Shown here piece after piece: positions 34,225-43,576 of a DNA stretch of 64,000 nucleotides. The first letter of the stretch is position 1, and every line of letters begins with the position of its first letter. Origin of the DNA: Paenisporosarcina sp. OV554. Lineage in GTDB: Bacteria > Bacillota > Bacilli > Bacillales_A > Planococcaceae. The stretch covers positions 62,001 through 126,000 of the forward strand of contig NZ_QBUC01000006.1 in assembly GCF_003058165.1 (NCBI RefSeq). Direction: 5' to 3'. A program made the translations under genes and the position numbers. A model generated the notes under the pieces. It was not told the origin of the DNA. It saw only the letters and a list, made by a program, of their open reading frames with translations, and made no database searches.

Positions 34225-35931
34225 TTACGTCCAAGGGGGATATGGTAACCTGGAAATGATGGGTGTTGTTGTTGTTAATGAAACTTCAAAAATCTCAATG
34301 GGACGCATCATTTCGTGATCTTCATGCTCTAGCATATGACAATGCCACACATATCGCCCGGTGAATGGTCCAAATCGGGCAATAATGGATGTGACGTAAC
34401 CAAAGGGGGTCTGAACTGTATCTTTTAATCCCATTTCATAGGGATTAGGAGGAGTGGGCGGTCCCGTAAAAATAAGGGTTCCGTTTTTTTGAAATTGAGA
34501 AACATCAAAAGGCTGGCGATTAAGAATTTGAAAATCAACCAAATGGAGATGGATGGGATGAGGATCATCATCGATTATATTAATGATGCGCCAAATTTCG
34601 ACGGTATTTACTTCAATTCTTTCGGATATTCTATCTATCCACATTTTCCCATCTAATAAGTTCAAGGATCGACCATATTGATCCTTGGTTCTGACGAGTG
34701 TTAAATCTCTTGTTCTCTTTGCCATACTTATTGGAAGGCGTTCGATTTTCCCTAAATAAAAAGGAAGGGAACTGGTATCTGTACTTTTTAACGGAACGGT
34801 TACCCTAAATTGCATAACATCTGTTGTTTCGGCGGATGCACTCTTGGTGACATTTTTGAGAATAATGGTTTGACCGTAGTATTGAGAAAAATCAATGATC
34901 ACATCTACACGCTCGGCACTCATAATAATAAATTCATTTATTACTACTGTTGTCTCAAGAAAGCCACCATCCGTGCCAATTTGATAAAAAGGCTGATTGG
35001 ATTCCATTTTTAATGTAAGGATTCGACTATTGGATGCGTTTAAAATTCGAAATCGGTATTTTCTTGGTTCAACGTCCAGATATGGATAAACCTTCCCGTT
35101 TACAAGAATCGTATCTGCATCAAAAGGAGGGACAAGAGAAGGATAAGGAAGACCTTTGTCGTTTTGATCCGGTGTGCTGGGGTAGTAAAGTGATCCGTCT
35201 GGGTTGAAAGAGCGGTCAACAATTAAAAGAGGGATTTCATATTTTCCTTTCGGAAGATTAAGGGATTGTTCATGATTGTCGCGAATGAGATAGAATCCAG
35301 CGAGTCCCGCGTAGATGTTCAATCTTGTAATACCTACCGTGTGGTCGTGATACCACAATGTTGTCGCTCGCTCAATGTTTGGATACGAATAGACCTCTCG
35401 TTCAAATAAAGGTCCCGTTTCTTGAAAATTCCTCGTAAACCACGCTTCGGGGTAACCATCGCTATGGGCAGGCGTTCTTCCTCCATGTAAATGGACAACA
35501 CTTCTACCCTCTGGAAGAGTTATTTCAGAACCATGAATCGTTGTATCAACAGGAAGAAAGTGCTTATTAGGCAGATTATTAATCCATTTAACAAACACTG
35601 TTTCATTCTTCCTTACTTCGAATGTAGGGCCCGGAAATGTTCCATCATAACCCCATAAACGAGTTAGTCCAAGGTCCCTGTGTAGCTTCTGAGAAAACTC
35701 CTTCATGGTCACTTCGTAATATGAACTGTAATTACTTCGCATCTTAGGTGATAAGATATTTGGAATAGGCAGTTCGTCCACGAATTTTTGTAGCTTTATC
35801 TTTTCACGCATAAGTATGGAAAACTTCCTCCCTGTTAATATCAACTGAGTAAGTTTATGAACGTTAACTTGTCCATTATGTCTATACGTATCCTCTTCTT
35901 CAAATAACGAATGCGTTGTGTGGCCAGACAT
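34225..35931 (-). CDS. CotA-like multicopper oxidase
   Basis: 568 residues; ATG with AAAGGAGGG upstream. All four copper motifs are present: HLHGG (about 147), WYHDH (about 194), DPHPIHLH (about 458) and HCHMLEHEDHEMM (about 530), giving type 1, 2 and 3 copper sites. Such enzymes oxidise phenols, Mn(II) or bilirubin-like compounds using oxygen. CotA, a spore coat laccase, is the nearest well-known relative and is about 513 residues; this one has no signal peptide and an extra N-terminal stretch. It lies inside the integrated element, upstream of a decayed integrase. After the TAA the frame continues 44 codons with a hydrophobic segment ending RRKK (see findings). Confidence 0.92.
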   Translation of the reverse strand: MSGHTTHSLFEEEDTYRHNGQVNVHKLTQLILTGRKFSILMREKIKLQKFVDELPIPNILSPKMRSNYSSYYEVTMKEFSQKLHRDLGLTRLWGYDGTFPGPTFEVRKNETVFVKWINNLPNKHFLPVDTTIHGSEITLPEGRSVVHLHGGRTPAHSDGYPEAWFTRNFQETGPLFEREVYSYPNIERATTLWYHDHTVGITRLNIYAGLAGFYLIRDNHEQSLNLPKGKYEIPLLIVDRSFNPDGSLYYPSTPDQNDKGLPYPSLVPPFDADTILVNGKVYPYLDVEPRKYRFRILNASNSRILTLKMESNQPFYQIGTDGGFLETTVVINEFIIMSAERVDVIIDFSQYYGQTIILKNVTKSASAETTDVMQFRVTVPLKSTDTSSLPFYLGKIERLPISMAKRTRDLTLVRTKDQYGRSLNLLDGKMWIDRISERIEVNTVEIWRIINIIDDDPHPIHLHLVDFQILNRQPFDVSQFQKNGTLIFTGPPTPPNPYEMGLKDTVQTPFGYVTSIIARFGPFTGRYVWHCHMLEHEDHEMMRPIEIFEVSLTTTTPIISRLPYPPWT

Positions 35932-35970
35932 CTTGTCTCCCTCCTTTGCGGAAGCTTAACCATACAATAG

Positions 35971-36842
35971 ATCACAGAAAAATATTTAAAAAGGTATGAG
36001 AAACGTCGCAAGGCATCATCCATAGTTAAAGTGGATGGAATCATACGTATTCATTTGTTGCCCTATTTTGCAAATACAAAAGTTTCTAAAATCACTTCTG
36101 GAATGGTTTTCGATTTTCAGGACTCGTTAATGAACAAACTCTCAGCCAATACATTGTTATCCATCCACACTCGATTATCCGCCATATTCAATTTTGGAAT
36201 AAAACACCACGGACTACATGACAATCCAGCCAAAAGGGCAGGTAATTTTGATGTGCAAGTGGAGAAACGCATGAACTTTTGGGAACTGTTTGAATTTAAA
36301 AGGTTTATTAAATATGTGTTCGAGTTGAAATTTAGAGCGCTATTCATGACACTTTATTTTAGTGGTTTACGAAAAGGAGAGTTACTGGCTTTAACGTGGG
36401 GTGATATTGACTTTAAAAATAAAACAATAGATGTCAACAAAACGGATCATAACCGAATTGTTACAACACCTAAAACTAATGCCTCCATTAGAAAATTACT
36501 GTTGCCTCAACAAGTGTTGGATTTATTAACTGAAATAAAAAAAGAAACTAACGCTAAAGACACCTACAATATGTTCGGTGAATTTAACGAAAGTCTCTCT
36601 ACCACTACGCTTGATAATAAGTTTGCGGCTTTTGTCAAAGCAAGTGAGTACAAAAGATTCGATTGAACGATTTTCGTCATTCTCATGCTAGCTACTTAAT
36701 TAATAAAGGATACAATGCATTAATGGTTGCTAAGCGATTAGGTCACAGTGATGTTGCCATGACACTTAATACTTACAGCCACTTATACCCTTCATCTCAA
36801 GAAAAAGCTGTGGAAGAAATGGAGCAAGAAATCGCATTATAA
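35971..36842 (+). pseudogene. Tyrosine-type integrase, broken
   Basis: One frame runs from a TAG at 35968 to a TGA at 36664-36666, giving DGIIRIHLLPYFANTKVSKIT, then ALFMTLYFSGLRKGELLALTWGDIDF with the first catalytic Arg. A shifted frame then gives LNDFRHSHASYLINKGYNALMVAKRLGHSDVAMTLNTYSHLYP with the catalytic RHxxR-type and Tyr motifs, stopping at 36842. So a single-base frameshift near 36655 splits the gene. The N-terminal DNA-binding domain is missing or scrambled. Such integrases insert ICEs and prophages at att sites; here the att repeat is 64 bp downstream. Confidence 0.88.
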
Positions 36843-36850
36843 TCTAGTTT

Positions 36851-36869
36851 GTTACCATTATGTTACCAC
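36851..36869 (+). repeat. Right arm-type integrase repeat
   Basis: GTTACCATTATGTTACCAC, almost identical to 32814-32833. Confidence 0.6.
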
Positions 36870-36884
36870 GAAGCGCCTAAACCC

Positions 36885-37970
36885 TTACTTAGTAACGTTA
36901 AATGGAGACGTAATGAGTCTAACCATTTCATCTGGCGTTTTTGGAAGTTCGGAGTTTTCCATTAATAGTCGCATATGCTCCGCTCGATTGGATACATCTT
37001 TTAGGGAATTTATAAACGTGGTAGGTGTAACATTTTCCTCTTCGAGAACAGAAGCCCATCCTTGTTTTTCAAAAATTTTCGCATTCAATAACTGATCTCC
37101 TCGACTTTGTAGTTTTGACAATGGAATTAACAGCATCGGCTTGCGTAAAGCTAAAAATTCGAAAATTGAATTTGAACCAGCTCGAGAAACAATTACATCT
37201 GATGCATGTAATAAATCAGGTAATTCTGTTGTGACATATTCAAATTGTTTGTAACCCGCTACAGCTTGTATAGCCTCATCTACTTTTCCTTTTCCGCACA
37301 AGTGAATGATGTCATATAAATCAAGGAGATTTGTCAGGTTACTACGGATGGACTCATTTATGATTGCTGAGCCTTGGCTCCCACCCATAATCAAAAGGAC
37401 TGGTTTCAATCCAGTAAAACCACATAAACGAAGACCTACAACTTTTCTTCCCTCAAATAGCTCCGAACGAATGATTGATCCTGAACAACTGGATTTATCG
37501 GATGGTAAGTGTTTCAATGTTTCTGGAAAAACACTAAAAATATGATGTGCGAAAGGCATGGCAAGTTTATTTGCAAGGCCTGGAGTTACGTCTGATTCAT
37601 GTATCACAACTGGAGTACCCGATAACTTCCCTGCCATCACGACAGGAACAGATACGAATCCGCCTTTTGAAAAAATAACAGATGGTTTTACTTTTCTAAT
37701 AATTAATAAGGCTTCAAGTAAACCTTTTGCCACTCTCAGTGGATCTGTAAAGTTTTTGATAGAAACATAACGTCTCAATTTACCACTTGAAATGGCATGA
37801 TATTTTATATGAGGAAAAGCATCTCGAATTAGTTCCAATTCAATTCCATCTTTTGATCCGATGTAATGAATCTCAAATGATTGTTTTTCTAATGTTGGAA
37901 TGATTGCTTGGTTAAGCGAAACATGACCGGCAGTTCCCCCACCTGTTAACATAATTGTTTTTTTCTTCAT
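36885..37970 (-). CDS. MurG-like UDP-GlcNAc glycosyltransferase
   Basis: About 361 residues from ATG at 37970 (MKKKTIMLTGGG), with AGGAG eight bases upstream; the open frame starts seven codons earlier. Family GT28 motifs: GGGTAGHV (N-lobe lipid/phosphate loop), FSKGGFVSVPVV, LIMGGSQGS, and SRAGSNSIFEF (UDP-GlcNAc site, where typical MurG has SRAGA-type). MurG adds GlcNAc to lipid I to make lipid II. Several Bacillales have a second MurG-like protein of this type; the usual one near the dcw cluster is not in the window. The C-terminus has been rewritten by the integrated element. Confidence 0.85.
   Translation of the reverse strand: MKKKTIMLTGGGTAGHVSLNQAIIPTLEKQSFEIHYIGSKDGIELELIRDAFPHIKYHAISSGKLRRYVSIKNFTDPLRVAKGLLEALLIIRKVKPSVIFSKGGFVSVPVVMAGKLSGTPVVIHESDVTPGLANKLAMPFAHHIFSVFPETLKHLPSDKSSCSGSIIRSELFEGRKVVGLRLCGFTGLKPVLLIMGGSQGSAIINESIRSNLTNLLDLYDIIHLCGKGKVDEAIQAVAGYKQFEYVTTELPDLLHASDVIVSRAGSNSIFEFLALRKPMLLIPLSKLQSRGDQLLNAKIFEKQGWASVLEEENVTPTTFINSLKDVSNRAEHMRLLMENSELPKTPDEMVRLITSPFNVTK
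36906..36923. other. Right attachment site (attR core)
   Basis: The same 18-bp core as at 32695; here it is inside the murG-like gene (codons for VRLITS near its end). Confidence 0.75.
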
Positions 37971-38225
37971 TTGTAAAACTCCTATCTTCAACGCTTTCGT
38001 TTCTTTCGAATTCGATGTTGTATTCGTGACTATTATTATTTAAACTTATCCTTTACATAATATACACTATTTCCCGACTTAACATGAACGTCATATGCAA
38101 AAACAACTGATATCAAAAGATTTGTTCAGTTATTTTATTAAAAATTCCGATAAAATACACATTCATTTATTTGGATTTAATGTGATATACTGAGGGGAAA
38201 ATTTGAAGAAATTAGGGTGATCCAT

Positions 38226-39581
38226 ATGCATGAAACAACAAATCTAAAAGAAAAATGGTCGCTCATGCTAAAAATTGTTTTTCCGATTTTAGTTACACAG
38301 GTGGCATTATATTTAATTACATTTTTTGATATTTTGATGTCAAGTAGATATGGGAGTGAAGACTTAGCTGGAGTGGCCGTTGGTTCATCACTATGGGTGC
38401 CGATATATACCGGATTAGCAGGTATACTTCTCGCAATCACTCCCATTGTCGCTCAATTAGTTGGAGCAAAAAAAAAGAATGAAGTCAGATTAGTAGTCCA
38501 ACAAGGATTGTTTCTATCTCTTGGATTATCTGTTCTAGTCTTAATTATTTTATCACTCTTTTTAGAACCTATTCTGAATACCATGACATTGGAGTTTCGT
38601 GTTGAGAAAATTGCCAAATCGTTTTTAATAGCGATTAGCTTCGGGATTATTCCATTATTTGCTTACAATGTATTGCGTTCATACATGGATGCCCTAGGGA
38701 AGACACGGGTAACGATGTTCATCACATTGTTATCTGCTCCTATTAATGTTTTCTTTAACTATTTACTTATTTTTGGTAATTTCGGTTTTCCTGAACTAGG
38801 TGGAGCTGGTGCTGGTTATGCTTCAGCTATTACGTATTGGTTAATTTTTTTAATTGCTGTAGTTGTCGTTCACAAACAACAACCATTTCAGCAATATGAA
38901 CTTTTTAAAAATTGGCAGCGTGTTCAGTTTTCAAAATGGCGGGATATTAGCATAATTGGGGTTCCCATAGGTTTATCAATATTTGCAGAAACAAGTATTT
39001 TTTCTGCAGTTACGCTAATGATGAGCACATACAGTACTGCAGTCATTTCCGCTCATCAAATCGCCTTAAATTTCACATCGTTACTATACATGGTTCCGTT
39101 AAGTATTTCGATTGGTGCAACCGTCTTAGTAGGATATGAAGTTGGAGCGAAGCGATACAAAGATGCTCGCACGTACAGCTGGCTAAGTGTTGGAACAGCC
39201 GTAATCATCAGCTTCTTCTCTGCATGTATTTTGTTTTTTTTCAGAGAACAAATTGCCTCCGTATATACAACAGATGCAACGGTTATTCAGTTAACGATTC
39301 AGTTCTTCGTATTTGCTGCACTCTTCCAGTTATCAGATGCTATACAAGCACCTGTACAAGGTTCTTTACGTGGCTATAAGGATGTCAACGTTACATTTAT
39401 CATGGCAATTATTTCGTACTGGGTCATTGGCTTACCAGTTGGTTACCTCTTATCTAAGTTTACTGATTTCGGACCTTTTGGTTACTGGATTGGATTAATT
39501 GTAGGTTTAACGGCTGGTGCCATCACTTTATCAGCTCGTCTCATTCGAATACAACGCAAAAAACATGACACAGTCCTTTAA
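38226..39581 (+). CDS. MATE family multidrug efflux transporter
   Basis: 451 residues with twelve hydrophobic segments in two similar halves, as in NorM-type MATE exporters. Marks include FFDILMSSRYGSEDLAGVAVGSSLWVPIY in helix 2, MMSTYSTAVISAHQIALNFTSLLYMVPLSIS in helix 8, and YVGATVLVGYEVGAKRY-like in the second half. Such proteins expel cationic drugs using Na+ or H+. The frame opens with GTG at 38217, but ATG at 38226 has AGGGTGA in front and is the better start. It is divergent from the murG-like gene and ends in its own terminator. Confidence 0.9.
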   Translation: MHETTNLKEKWSLMLKIVFPILVTQVALYLITFFDILMSSRYGSEDLAGVAVGSSLWVPIYTGLAGILLAITPIVAQLVGAKKKNEVRLVVQQGLFLSLGLSVLVLIILSLFLEPILNTMTLEFRVEKIAKSFLIAISFGIIPLFAYNVLRSYMDALGKTRVTMFITLLSAPINVFFNYLLIFGNFGFPELGGAGAGYASAITYWLIFLIAVVVVHKQQPFQQYELFKNWQRVQFSKWRDISIIGVPIGLSIFAETSIFSAVTLMMSTYSTAVISAHQIALNFTSLLYMVPLSISIGATVLVGYEVGAKRYKDARTYSWLSVGTAVIISFFSACILFFFREQIASVYTTDATVIQLTIQFFVFAALFQLSDAIQAPVQGSLRGYKDVNVTFIMAIISYWVIGLPVGYLLSKFTDFGPFGYWIGLIVGLTAGAITLSARLIRIQRKKHDTVL

Positions 39582-39598
39582 GGATTGTGTCATGTTTT
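39560..39598 (+). terminator. Terminator of the MATE gene
   Basis: AAAACATGACACAGTCC and GGATTGTGTCATGTTTT form a long stem that includes the stop codon. Confidence 0.88.
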
Positions 39599-39611
39599 AT
39601 ATGGTTCATCG

Positions 39612-39755
39612 TTATTTTAATATCCCAGTTCGTTTGACCTCCACAGTAATATCTGGTTTTATTTCAATCTCACTGAATGTATCATTCCTGTACCCTTTTT
39701 TCCAAACCTTTGGATGAAATGCTCGGACCCGACGGCCTATCCACTCCTTTAACAA
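39612..39755 (-). pseudogene. C-terminal remnant of a GerAC-type germination lipoprotein
   Basis: A 47-residue open piece: LLKEWIGRRVRAFHPKVWKKGYRNDTFSEIEIKPDITVEVKRTGILK. The FHxKxPxxW... then I-V-x-V-x-VxxxIRRTGxI arrangement is the end of Ger(x)C lipoproteins, the C subunits of nutrient germinant receptors. Upstream a stop ends the frame and no other GerAC sequence is seen, so this is a leftover fragment. It supports a spore-forming host. Confidence 0.6.
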
Positions 39756-39790
39756 CTATGAGGAAATTTCGTGTTTTATGATGACAATAT

Positions 39791-39829
39791 AAAAAGAACC
39801 GTTCTCCGAAAATCCGGAAACGGTTCTTT
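39791..39829. terminator. Terminator of the glycogen operon
   Basis: AAAGAACCGTT...AACGGTTCTTT with A- and T-rich ends, just after the glgA stop. Confidence 0.85.
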
Positions 39830-39835
39830 GATATA

Positions 39836-41269
39836 TTAGCGTCTACTTAAGAGGTCTTTATAGATTGTAACATATTGCTTTGAAGACGAAGACCAACTAA
39901 AATCAAGCTCCATTGCGTGTTTTACTAAAGTCCCCCAGTTATCAGACTCAGAGCGATAAAGGGTAACTGCTCGCTCAATCGTATACAACATTTCGTAAGC
40001 ATTATAATTGGCAAAGCTGAAGCCATTTCCTTCCCCAGTAAACTCATTATAAGGAACAACAGTATCCTTCAGTCCACCTGTTTCACGGACGAGAGGTAAA
40101 GTTCCATAGCGCAGCGCAATAAGCTGTCCAATGCCGCACGGTTCAAATTGAGAGGGCATTAAAAACAAATCGGAACCTGCATAAATTTTTCTAGCTAGGG
40201 ATTCATCAAAATATAAATTGACTGACACATGATCCGGATAGTAATCAGCAAAGTACCTAAACGACTCTTCGTATTGTGCATCACCTGTACCTAATAAAAC
40301 GAACTGGACATTCAACCCGATTATCTCATGGAAGACATGACGAATTAAATCAATGCCCTTCTGATCAACCAATCTGGTTACCATTGAAATGATGGGAATA
40401 TCAGAATTTACAGGCAATCCAAGTGTTTTCTGTAGATTCTTTTTATTCTCAGCCTTACCTTGTTGACTATCAAAAGGCAGGAAAATCAACTCGTCACGTT
40501 TAGGATCATAGGAATCGTTATCTATCCCGTTTACAATTCCACGGAGTTTAGCGCCCTTTTTTCGTAGAAATCCATCTAACCCTTCCCCGTAATAGGGTGT
40601 CTGTATTTCTTCAGCATAAGTAGCACTCACAGTTGTCACACAATCAGCAAAGGCAAGTCCTCCTTTTAGATAGCTGACATTCCCGTAAAACTCTAATGCG
40701 TCCATGTGGAAATATAAATCACTTAAATTCAGTAAATCAGAAAGCACCGATTTAGGATAGACTCCCTGATAGCGTAAATTATGAATGGTAAACACGGTTT
40801 TGATTTCTTGGTACAGTGGTTGATTTACATAATGAGCCTTTAACAAAACAGGAATTAATCCGGTTTGCCAATCATGACAATGGATAATTTCCGGAATTTC
40901 CTCTAAATGCGGCAAAGCCTCTAATACAGCTCGGGAAAAGAAAGCGAATCGTTCTCCATCATCCTCAAACCCATAGCTACCATGTCTTTTAAAATAATAT
41001 TCATTATCAAGAAAGTAGATAGTGATCCCTTGATAATCTAGTTTTTCAATACCACAAAACTGATTTCTCCAACCAATGGGTACTTCAATGCTTTTAATCC
41101 ATTGCATTTGTTGCTGATAATGCAATGGCAAATCACCATATTTCGGGAGTATCACACTAACGTTTACCCCTTCTTCATGTAAAGTGTGAGGCAAGGCGCC
41201 AATAACATCACCTAGTCCCCCGGTCTTTATAAATGGGACGCACTCTGAGGCTGCAAATAAAATATTCAT
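39836..41269 (-). CDS. glgA: Glycogen synthase
   Basis: 477 residues, GT5 family. The N-terminal ADP-glucose site KTGGLGDVIGALP is at about 16-28, followed by HCHDWQTGL and the C-terminal catalytic block SDLFLMPSQFEPCGIGQL and LRYGTLPLVRETGGLKDTV. It adds glucosyl units from ADP-glucose to the growing alpha-1,4-glucan. ATG start with TGGAGGG. Last gene of glgBCDA; a terminator follows, and no glgP. Confidence 0.97.
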   Translation of the reverse strand: MNILFAASECVPFIKTGGLGDVIGALPHTLHEEGVNVSVILPKYGDLPLHYQQQMQWIKSIEVPIGWRNQFCGIEKLDYQGITIYFLDNEYYFKRHGSYGFEDDGERFAFFSRAVLEALPHLEEIPEIIHCHDWQTGLIPVLLKAHYVNQPLYQEIKTVFTIHNLRYQGVYPKSVLSDLLNLSDLYFHMDALEFYGNVSYLKGGLAFADCVTTVSATYAEEIQTPYYGEGLDGFLRKKGAKLRGIVNGIDNDSYDPKRDELIFLPFDSQQGKAENKKNLQKTLGLPVNSDIPIISMVTRLVDQKGIDLIRHVFHEIIGLNVQFVLLGTGDAQYEESFRYFADYYPDHVSVNLYFDESLARKIYAGSDLFLMPSQFEPCGIGQLIALRYGTLPLVRETGGLKDTVVPYNEFTGEGNGFSFANYNAYEMLYTIERAVTLYRSESDNWGTLVKHAMELDFSWSSSSKQYVTIYKDLLSRR

Positions 41270-41286
41270 GCTCGTGTCCCTCCAGA

Positions 41287-42393
41287 TTAAACTACTTCTT
41301 CTTTTTTGATTACTGTCGGTTTTTTCCTTGCAGTGATGATTTGATCCTTTGTAATGATTACTTGTTTATCAGTAATAATATTTTCGATATGAGCACCTTC
41401 TTCAATATCACCTTTTTGCATAATGATACTGTTTTTAACTACTGCACCTTTTCTAACCTTTACCCCTCGAAAAATAATACTATTCTCAACGGTTCCTTCT
41501 ATGATGCATCCATTAGCAATTAAGGAATTAGACACATTTGAAGAAATAGCGTATTCAGCAGGTGCTTCATGCTTAATTTTAGTGAACACTTCCCATGAAT
41601 CATAAAAATATGTGTGAAGTATTTCTGGGTTAAGGAATTCCATACTACTTTCATGGTATGTTTCGAGAGAATGTATGAAGGGCATATGACCTGTAAAATG
41701 ATACCCTTGCACATTGAGCTCTTTCAGATTTGCTTTCACAACATCTTTCAAAAAATCATATTCTTCATACTCTATACAACTTTTGATTAAGTCGATTAAT
41801 AGTTGTTTTTTAATCACATATGTTTCCAAACATATATGGTCCCCTTTTGCAGGTGCGGTATAAAGGTTTATATCTCGCACTACACCGTCCGTATCTACAG
41901 ACAATTGATGATAAAGCGGCCTATTAACTGGTTTTCCATCAAAATCCTTGTAAAGGACTGTAATATCAGCTTCATTGCTTTCATGTACTTTAATCACATC
42001 GTTAAAGTCAATTTTACAAATATGATGACCAGGAGCAATAATAACTGTGTCTGCAGTTGCCCGTTGGAAAAATTCTAAATGATCATAGAATTGCTGAATA
42101 TCGCCTTTTATTTTTTCATCTGGATGAATTGAAGGAAGAATAAACAAGCCTTGTGAACGATGATCAAGGTCCCATTCCTTCCCGGAACCAAGATGATCCA
42201 TGAGAGAACGATATTTATCTTTAGTGAAAATCGCCACCTTGCTGACGGAGGCATTCATAAAGTTTGACATGGTGAAATCAATCATACGATAGCGTCCGCC
42301 AAAAGGTACGGAGGCCAGGCAACGATGATGAGTCAATTCTTTTAATATGGGTCTTTCATTTACGAGATTTATTACTCCTAAAACATTCCTCAT
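41287..42393 (-). CDS. glgD: Glucose-1-phosphate adenylyltransferase, GlgD-type subunit
   Basis: 368 residues. It aligns in pattern with GlgC (start with VNERPILKELTHHRCLASVPFGGRYRMIDFTMSN) but lacks the full GGxGTRL nucleotide loop at its start: the N-terminus reads GVINLVNERP. That is the mark of GlgD, a regulatory partner that forms the active pyrophosphorylase with GlgC. The C-terminal part is a left-handed beta-helix (IIEGTVENSIIFRGVKVRKGAVVKNSIIM). It lies between glgC and glgA, 18 bp before glgA. Confidence 0.95.
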   Translation of the reverse strand: MRNVLGVINLVNERPILKELTHHRCLASVPFGGRYRMIDFTMSNFMNASVSKVAIFTKDKYRSLMDHLGSGKEWDLDHRSQGLFILPSIHPDEKIKGDIQQFYDHLEFFQRATADTVIIAPGHHICKIDFNDVIKVHESNEADITVLYKDFDGKPVNRPLYHQLSVDTDGVVRDINLYTAPAKGDHICLETYVIKKQLLIDLIKSCIEYEEYDFLKDVVKANLKELNVQGYHFTGHMPFIHSLETYHESSMEFLNPEILHTYFYDSWEVFTKIKHEAPAEYAISSNVSNSLIANGCIIEGTVENSIIFRGVKVRKGAVVKNSIIMQKGDIEEGAHIENIITDKQVIITKDQIITARKKPTVIKKEEVV

Positions 42394-42418
42394 TAAAGCT
42401 ACCTCCTATTATCATCAA

Positions 42419-43576
42419 TTATAAAGATTGCAGCAAAGCACTTTCCGCAGAAATAAGTTGTTTTTCACCAATTAATGTAAGCCTTTGATTAGGGTCACTA
42501 ATGACAGCACCATCTTCGATAATTGTACCGCTACCGATAATTGCTTTTTCGATAATGACATTTTTTCCAATTTTCACGTTTGGCATAATGACAGAATCTT
42601 TTACTATTGTGCCACTTCCAACTTGTACATTATAGGAAAGTACAGAATGCTCGACCTTCCCAAATACCAAACACCCTTCATTGACTAAGGATTGTGTCAC
42701 ATTAGCCTCTTTAGAGATAAATTGCGGGGGATGATTAGCGTTCCCAGCATAGATTTGCCAGTTAGGGTTTCCTAGTTCGAAAACGGACGGTTCTTCCAAT
42801 AAATCCATATGGGCTTCCCACAGGCTGTCAATCGTACCAACATCTTTCCAATAGTCTGTAAATCGATACGCTTGTAAATTCGCACCATCATCCAGCATCT
42901 TTGGAATAATGTCCTTACCAAAATCATTGGTTGAAGTGCTATCCTGTTCGTCTTCTGTTAAATATTTTTTAAGATGTTTCCAGTTAAAGAGGTACACACC
43001 CATCGAGGCCAAATTACTTTTTGGATGTTTTGGTTTTTCGTCAAACTCAATAATCTGATCTGTATCGTTAGTACTCATGATACCGAACCGATTTGCCTCA
43101 TCCCATGGTACTTCTATGACAGCAATGGTCGCATGTGCACCTTTTTCGATATGATCTTCTAGCATTTTATTATAGTCCATTTTGTAAATGTGATCTCCTG
43201 AAATCACAAGTACATATTCTGGGTTATTATGATCGATAAAATGAAAATTTTGGTACACGGCATTGGCTGTTCCTTTATACCATTCACCACCATCTTTCCC
43301 TTGATAAGGTGGTAGCATTGAAACTCCTCCGTTATTACGGTCAAGATCCCACGGACGACCGTTACCAATATATGAGTTCAAAATATGAGGACGGTATTGA
43401 GTAAGTACCCCAACCGTATCAATTCCCGAATGCGTACAGTTGCTTAAGGTAAAATCGATAATCCGATATTTCCCTCCAAATGGTACTGCGGGTTTAGCTA
43501 AGTCACTAGTCAATTCTCCGAGTCTTGACCCCTGACCACCTGCTAATAACATGGCTACCCATTTTTTAGATTTCAT
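42419..43576 (-). CDS. glgC: Glucose-1-phosphate adenylyltransferase
   Basis: 385 residues. The catalytic loop [12 protein letters not shown] near the N-terminus, then [26 protein letters not shown] and the end [12 protein letters not shown]-like block. The C-terminal beta-helix has hexapeptide repeats. It makes ADP-glucose from ATP and glucose-1-phosphate, the committed step of glycogen synthesis. Its start overlaps the end of glgB by 11 bp and its ribosome binding site lies in glgB. Confidence 0.96.
   Translation of the reverse strand: MKSKKWVAMLLAGGQGSRLGELTSDLAKPAVPFGGKYRIIDFTLSNCTHSGIDTVGVLTQYRPHILNSYIGNGRPWDLDRNNGGVSMLPPYQGKDGGEWYKGTANAVYQNFHFIDHNNPEYVLVISGDHIYKMDYNKMLEDHIEKGAHATIAVIEVPWDEANRFGIMSTNDTDQIIEFDEKPKHPKSNLASMGVYLFNWKHLKKYLTEDEQDSTSTNDFGKDIIPKMLDDGANLQAYRFTDYWKDVGTIDSLWEAHMDLLEEPSVFELGNPNWQIYAGNANHPPQFISKEANVTQSLVNEGCLVFGKVEHSVLSYNVQVGSGTIVKDSVIMPNVKIGKNVIIEKAIIGSGTIIEDGAVISDPNQRLTLIGEKQLISAESALLQSL

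Larger units (their letters stand above)
32695..36923. mobile_element. Integrated element in the 3' end of a murG-like gene
   Basis: An 18-bp direct repeat, agacgtaatgagtctaac, lies at 32695-32712 and 36906-36923. A second pair, GTTACCATGAGTGTTACCAC (32814-32833) and GTTACCATTATGTTACCAC (36851-36869), sits just inside each end in the same orientation, as integrase arm-type sites do. A broken tyrosine integrase is next to the right end. The right copy of the core encodes part of the murG-like C-terminus; the left copy would have encoded the original end. Contents: SHOCT protein, a two-gene LexA-box operon, a multicopper oxidase and the integrase. The element is about 4.2 kb and probably no longer mobile. 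Confidence 0.8.

Noticed and set aside
38156-38226. Possible promoter of the MATE gene
   Set aside because: A -10-like TATACT is present, but no convincing -35 box at the right distance.
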